A stretch of 20,691 bases of DNA from Candidatus Gastranaerophilales bacterium (GTDB lineage: Bacteria; Cyanobacteriota; Vampirovibrionia; Gastranaerophilales; Gastranaerophilaceae), in contig CAAGGG010000074.1 in assembly GCA_900769355.1 (NCBI GenBank), positions 1 through 20,691 of the forward strand, read 5' to 3'. How positions within the stretch are numbered: position 1 is the stretch's first letter; every line of letters begins with the position of its first letter. The notes beneath the pieces were generated by a model that saw only the letters and a list, made by a program, of their open reading frames with translations, was not told the DNA's origin and did not search any database. Of this stretch, positions 20,369-20,691 are shown one piece after another. Both the position numbers and the translations under genes were made by a program.

Positions 20369-20691
20369 ATGACAGTTCAAGATTGGTTCGAAAAACGAAA
20401 ACAGGCTCAAATTCAAAGACGTGAGCTAGAAGGTAGAGTGGAATTGGACATGGATCCTGATTTGTGGGTTAAATGTGTTCACTGTGATGCTCAACTTCTT
20501 AAAGAAGATTTAGAAAAAAATGATATGGTTTGTCCAGTTTGTGACTACCATTTCAGGATAAATGCAAGGAAACGTATTAAACAATTGTTTGACGAAAATT
20601 CTTTTGAAGAATTGTTTACAGACGTAAAGCCAACTGATCCGTTGGAATTTGTAGATACTGAAAGTTATAAAAACAGACTTGAAAAAGCTCA
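20369..20691 (+). CDS. accD: Acetyl-CoA carboxylase carboxyltransferase subunit beta, N-terminal part
   Basis: Half of the carboxyltransferase that makes malonyl-CoA for fatty acid synthesis. The window holds the first 107 codons; the 3' end is outside. After a basic start (MTVQDWFEKRKQAQ) comes the four-cysteine zinc finger characteristic of bacterial AccD: WVKCVHC, then VCPVCDYHFRINARKR. It continues FDENSFEELFTD and DPLEFVDTESYKNRL, all in family order. AAGGGA lies eight bases before the ATG. With birA in the window it marks biotin-dependent carboxyl chemistry twice. It reads away from the protease gene and may share nothing with it. Confidence 0.96.
   Translation, partial: MTVQDWFEKRKQAQIQRRELEGRVELDMDPDLWVKCVHCDAQLLKEDLEKNDMVCPVCDYHFRINARKRIKQLFDENSFEELFTDVKPTDPLEFVDTESYKNRLEKA

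Overview
The window looks like chromosomal DNA of a non-photosynthetic relative of Cyanobacteria, most likely a gut-type Gastranaerophilales/Vampirovibrionia ('Melainabacteria') bacterium. Three things in the sequence point there. It is AT-rich. Its F-type ATP synthase operon has the cyanobacterial layout a-c-b'-b-delta-alpha-gamma, with two different b-type stalk subunits and no beta or epsilon genes. It also has a type IV pilin-like protein with the FTLAEVLITLGIIGVVAAMT type of N-terminus that I associate with this group. The lineage is inferred from these traits, not from a search.

Left part (1-7000): the 3' end of tsf; a 575-bp gene-free stretch with three diverged hairpin repeats; a small protein with a pilin-like C-terminus but no pilin helix (minus); prfB with an intact programmed +1 frameshift (minus); an ECF sigma factor and its zinc-finger membrane anti-sigma factor (plus); a coupled pair of unrecognised membrane proteins (minus); glgC for ADP-glucose synthesis (minus); and a divergent PurN-like formyltransferase with a cysteine-rich tail (minus).

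Middle (7000-12430): a minus-strand operon birA-oadG-oadA-oadB. It encodes a sodium-pumping, biotin-dependent decarboxylase together with the ligase that would biotinylate it, and it ends at a perfect hairpin terminator. Upstream lie an XRE-type regulator and, divergently, an unrecognised 247-aa protein with a strong terminator.

Right part (12430-20691): the ATP synthase operon (plus); a pilin-like gene whose leader contains a run of ten G that puts its best start out of frame, a candidate phase-variable switch; ybaB-recR (minus); a metzincin-type metalloprotease whose promoter sits so close to its ATG that the mRNA is probably leaderless; and the 5' end of accD.

Most genes are housekeeping. 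The points most worth a second look are the poly-G pilin switch, the helix-less pilin-like protein, the covarying hairpin repeats after tsf, the leaderless metalloprotease, the structured gap inside the ATP synthase operon, and the pairing of a Na+-pumping decarboxylase with an apparently H+-type c-ring. I saw no tRNA, rRNA, CRISPR array, insertion sequence or prophage gene.
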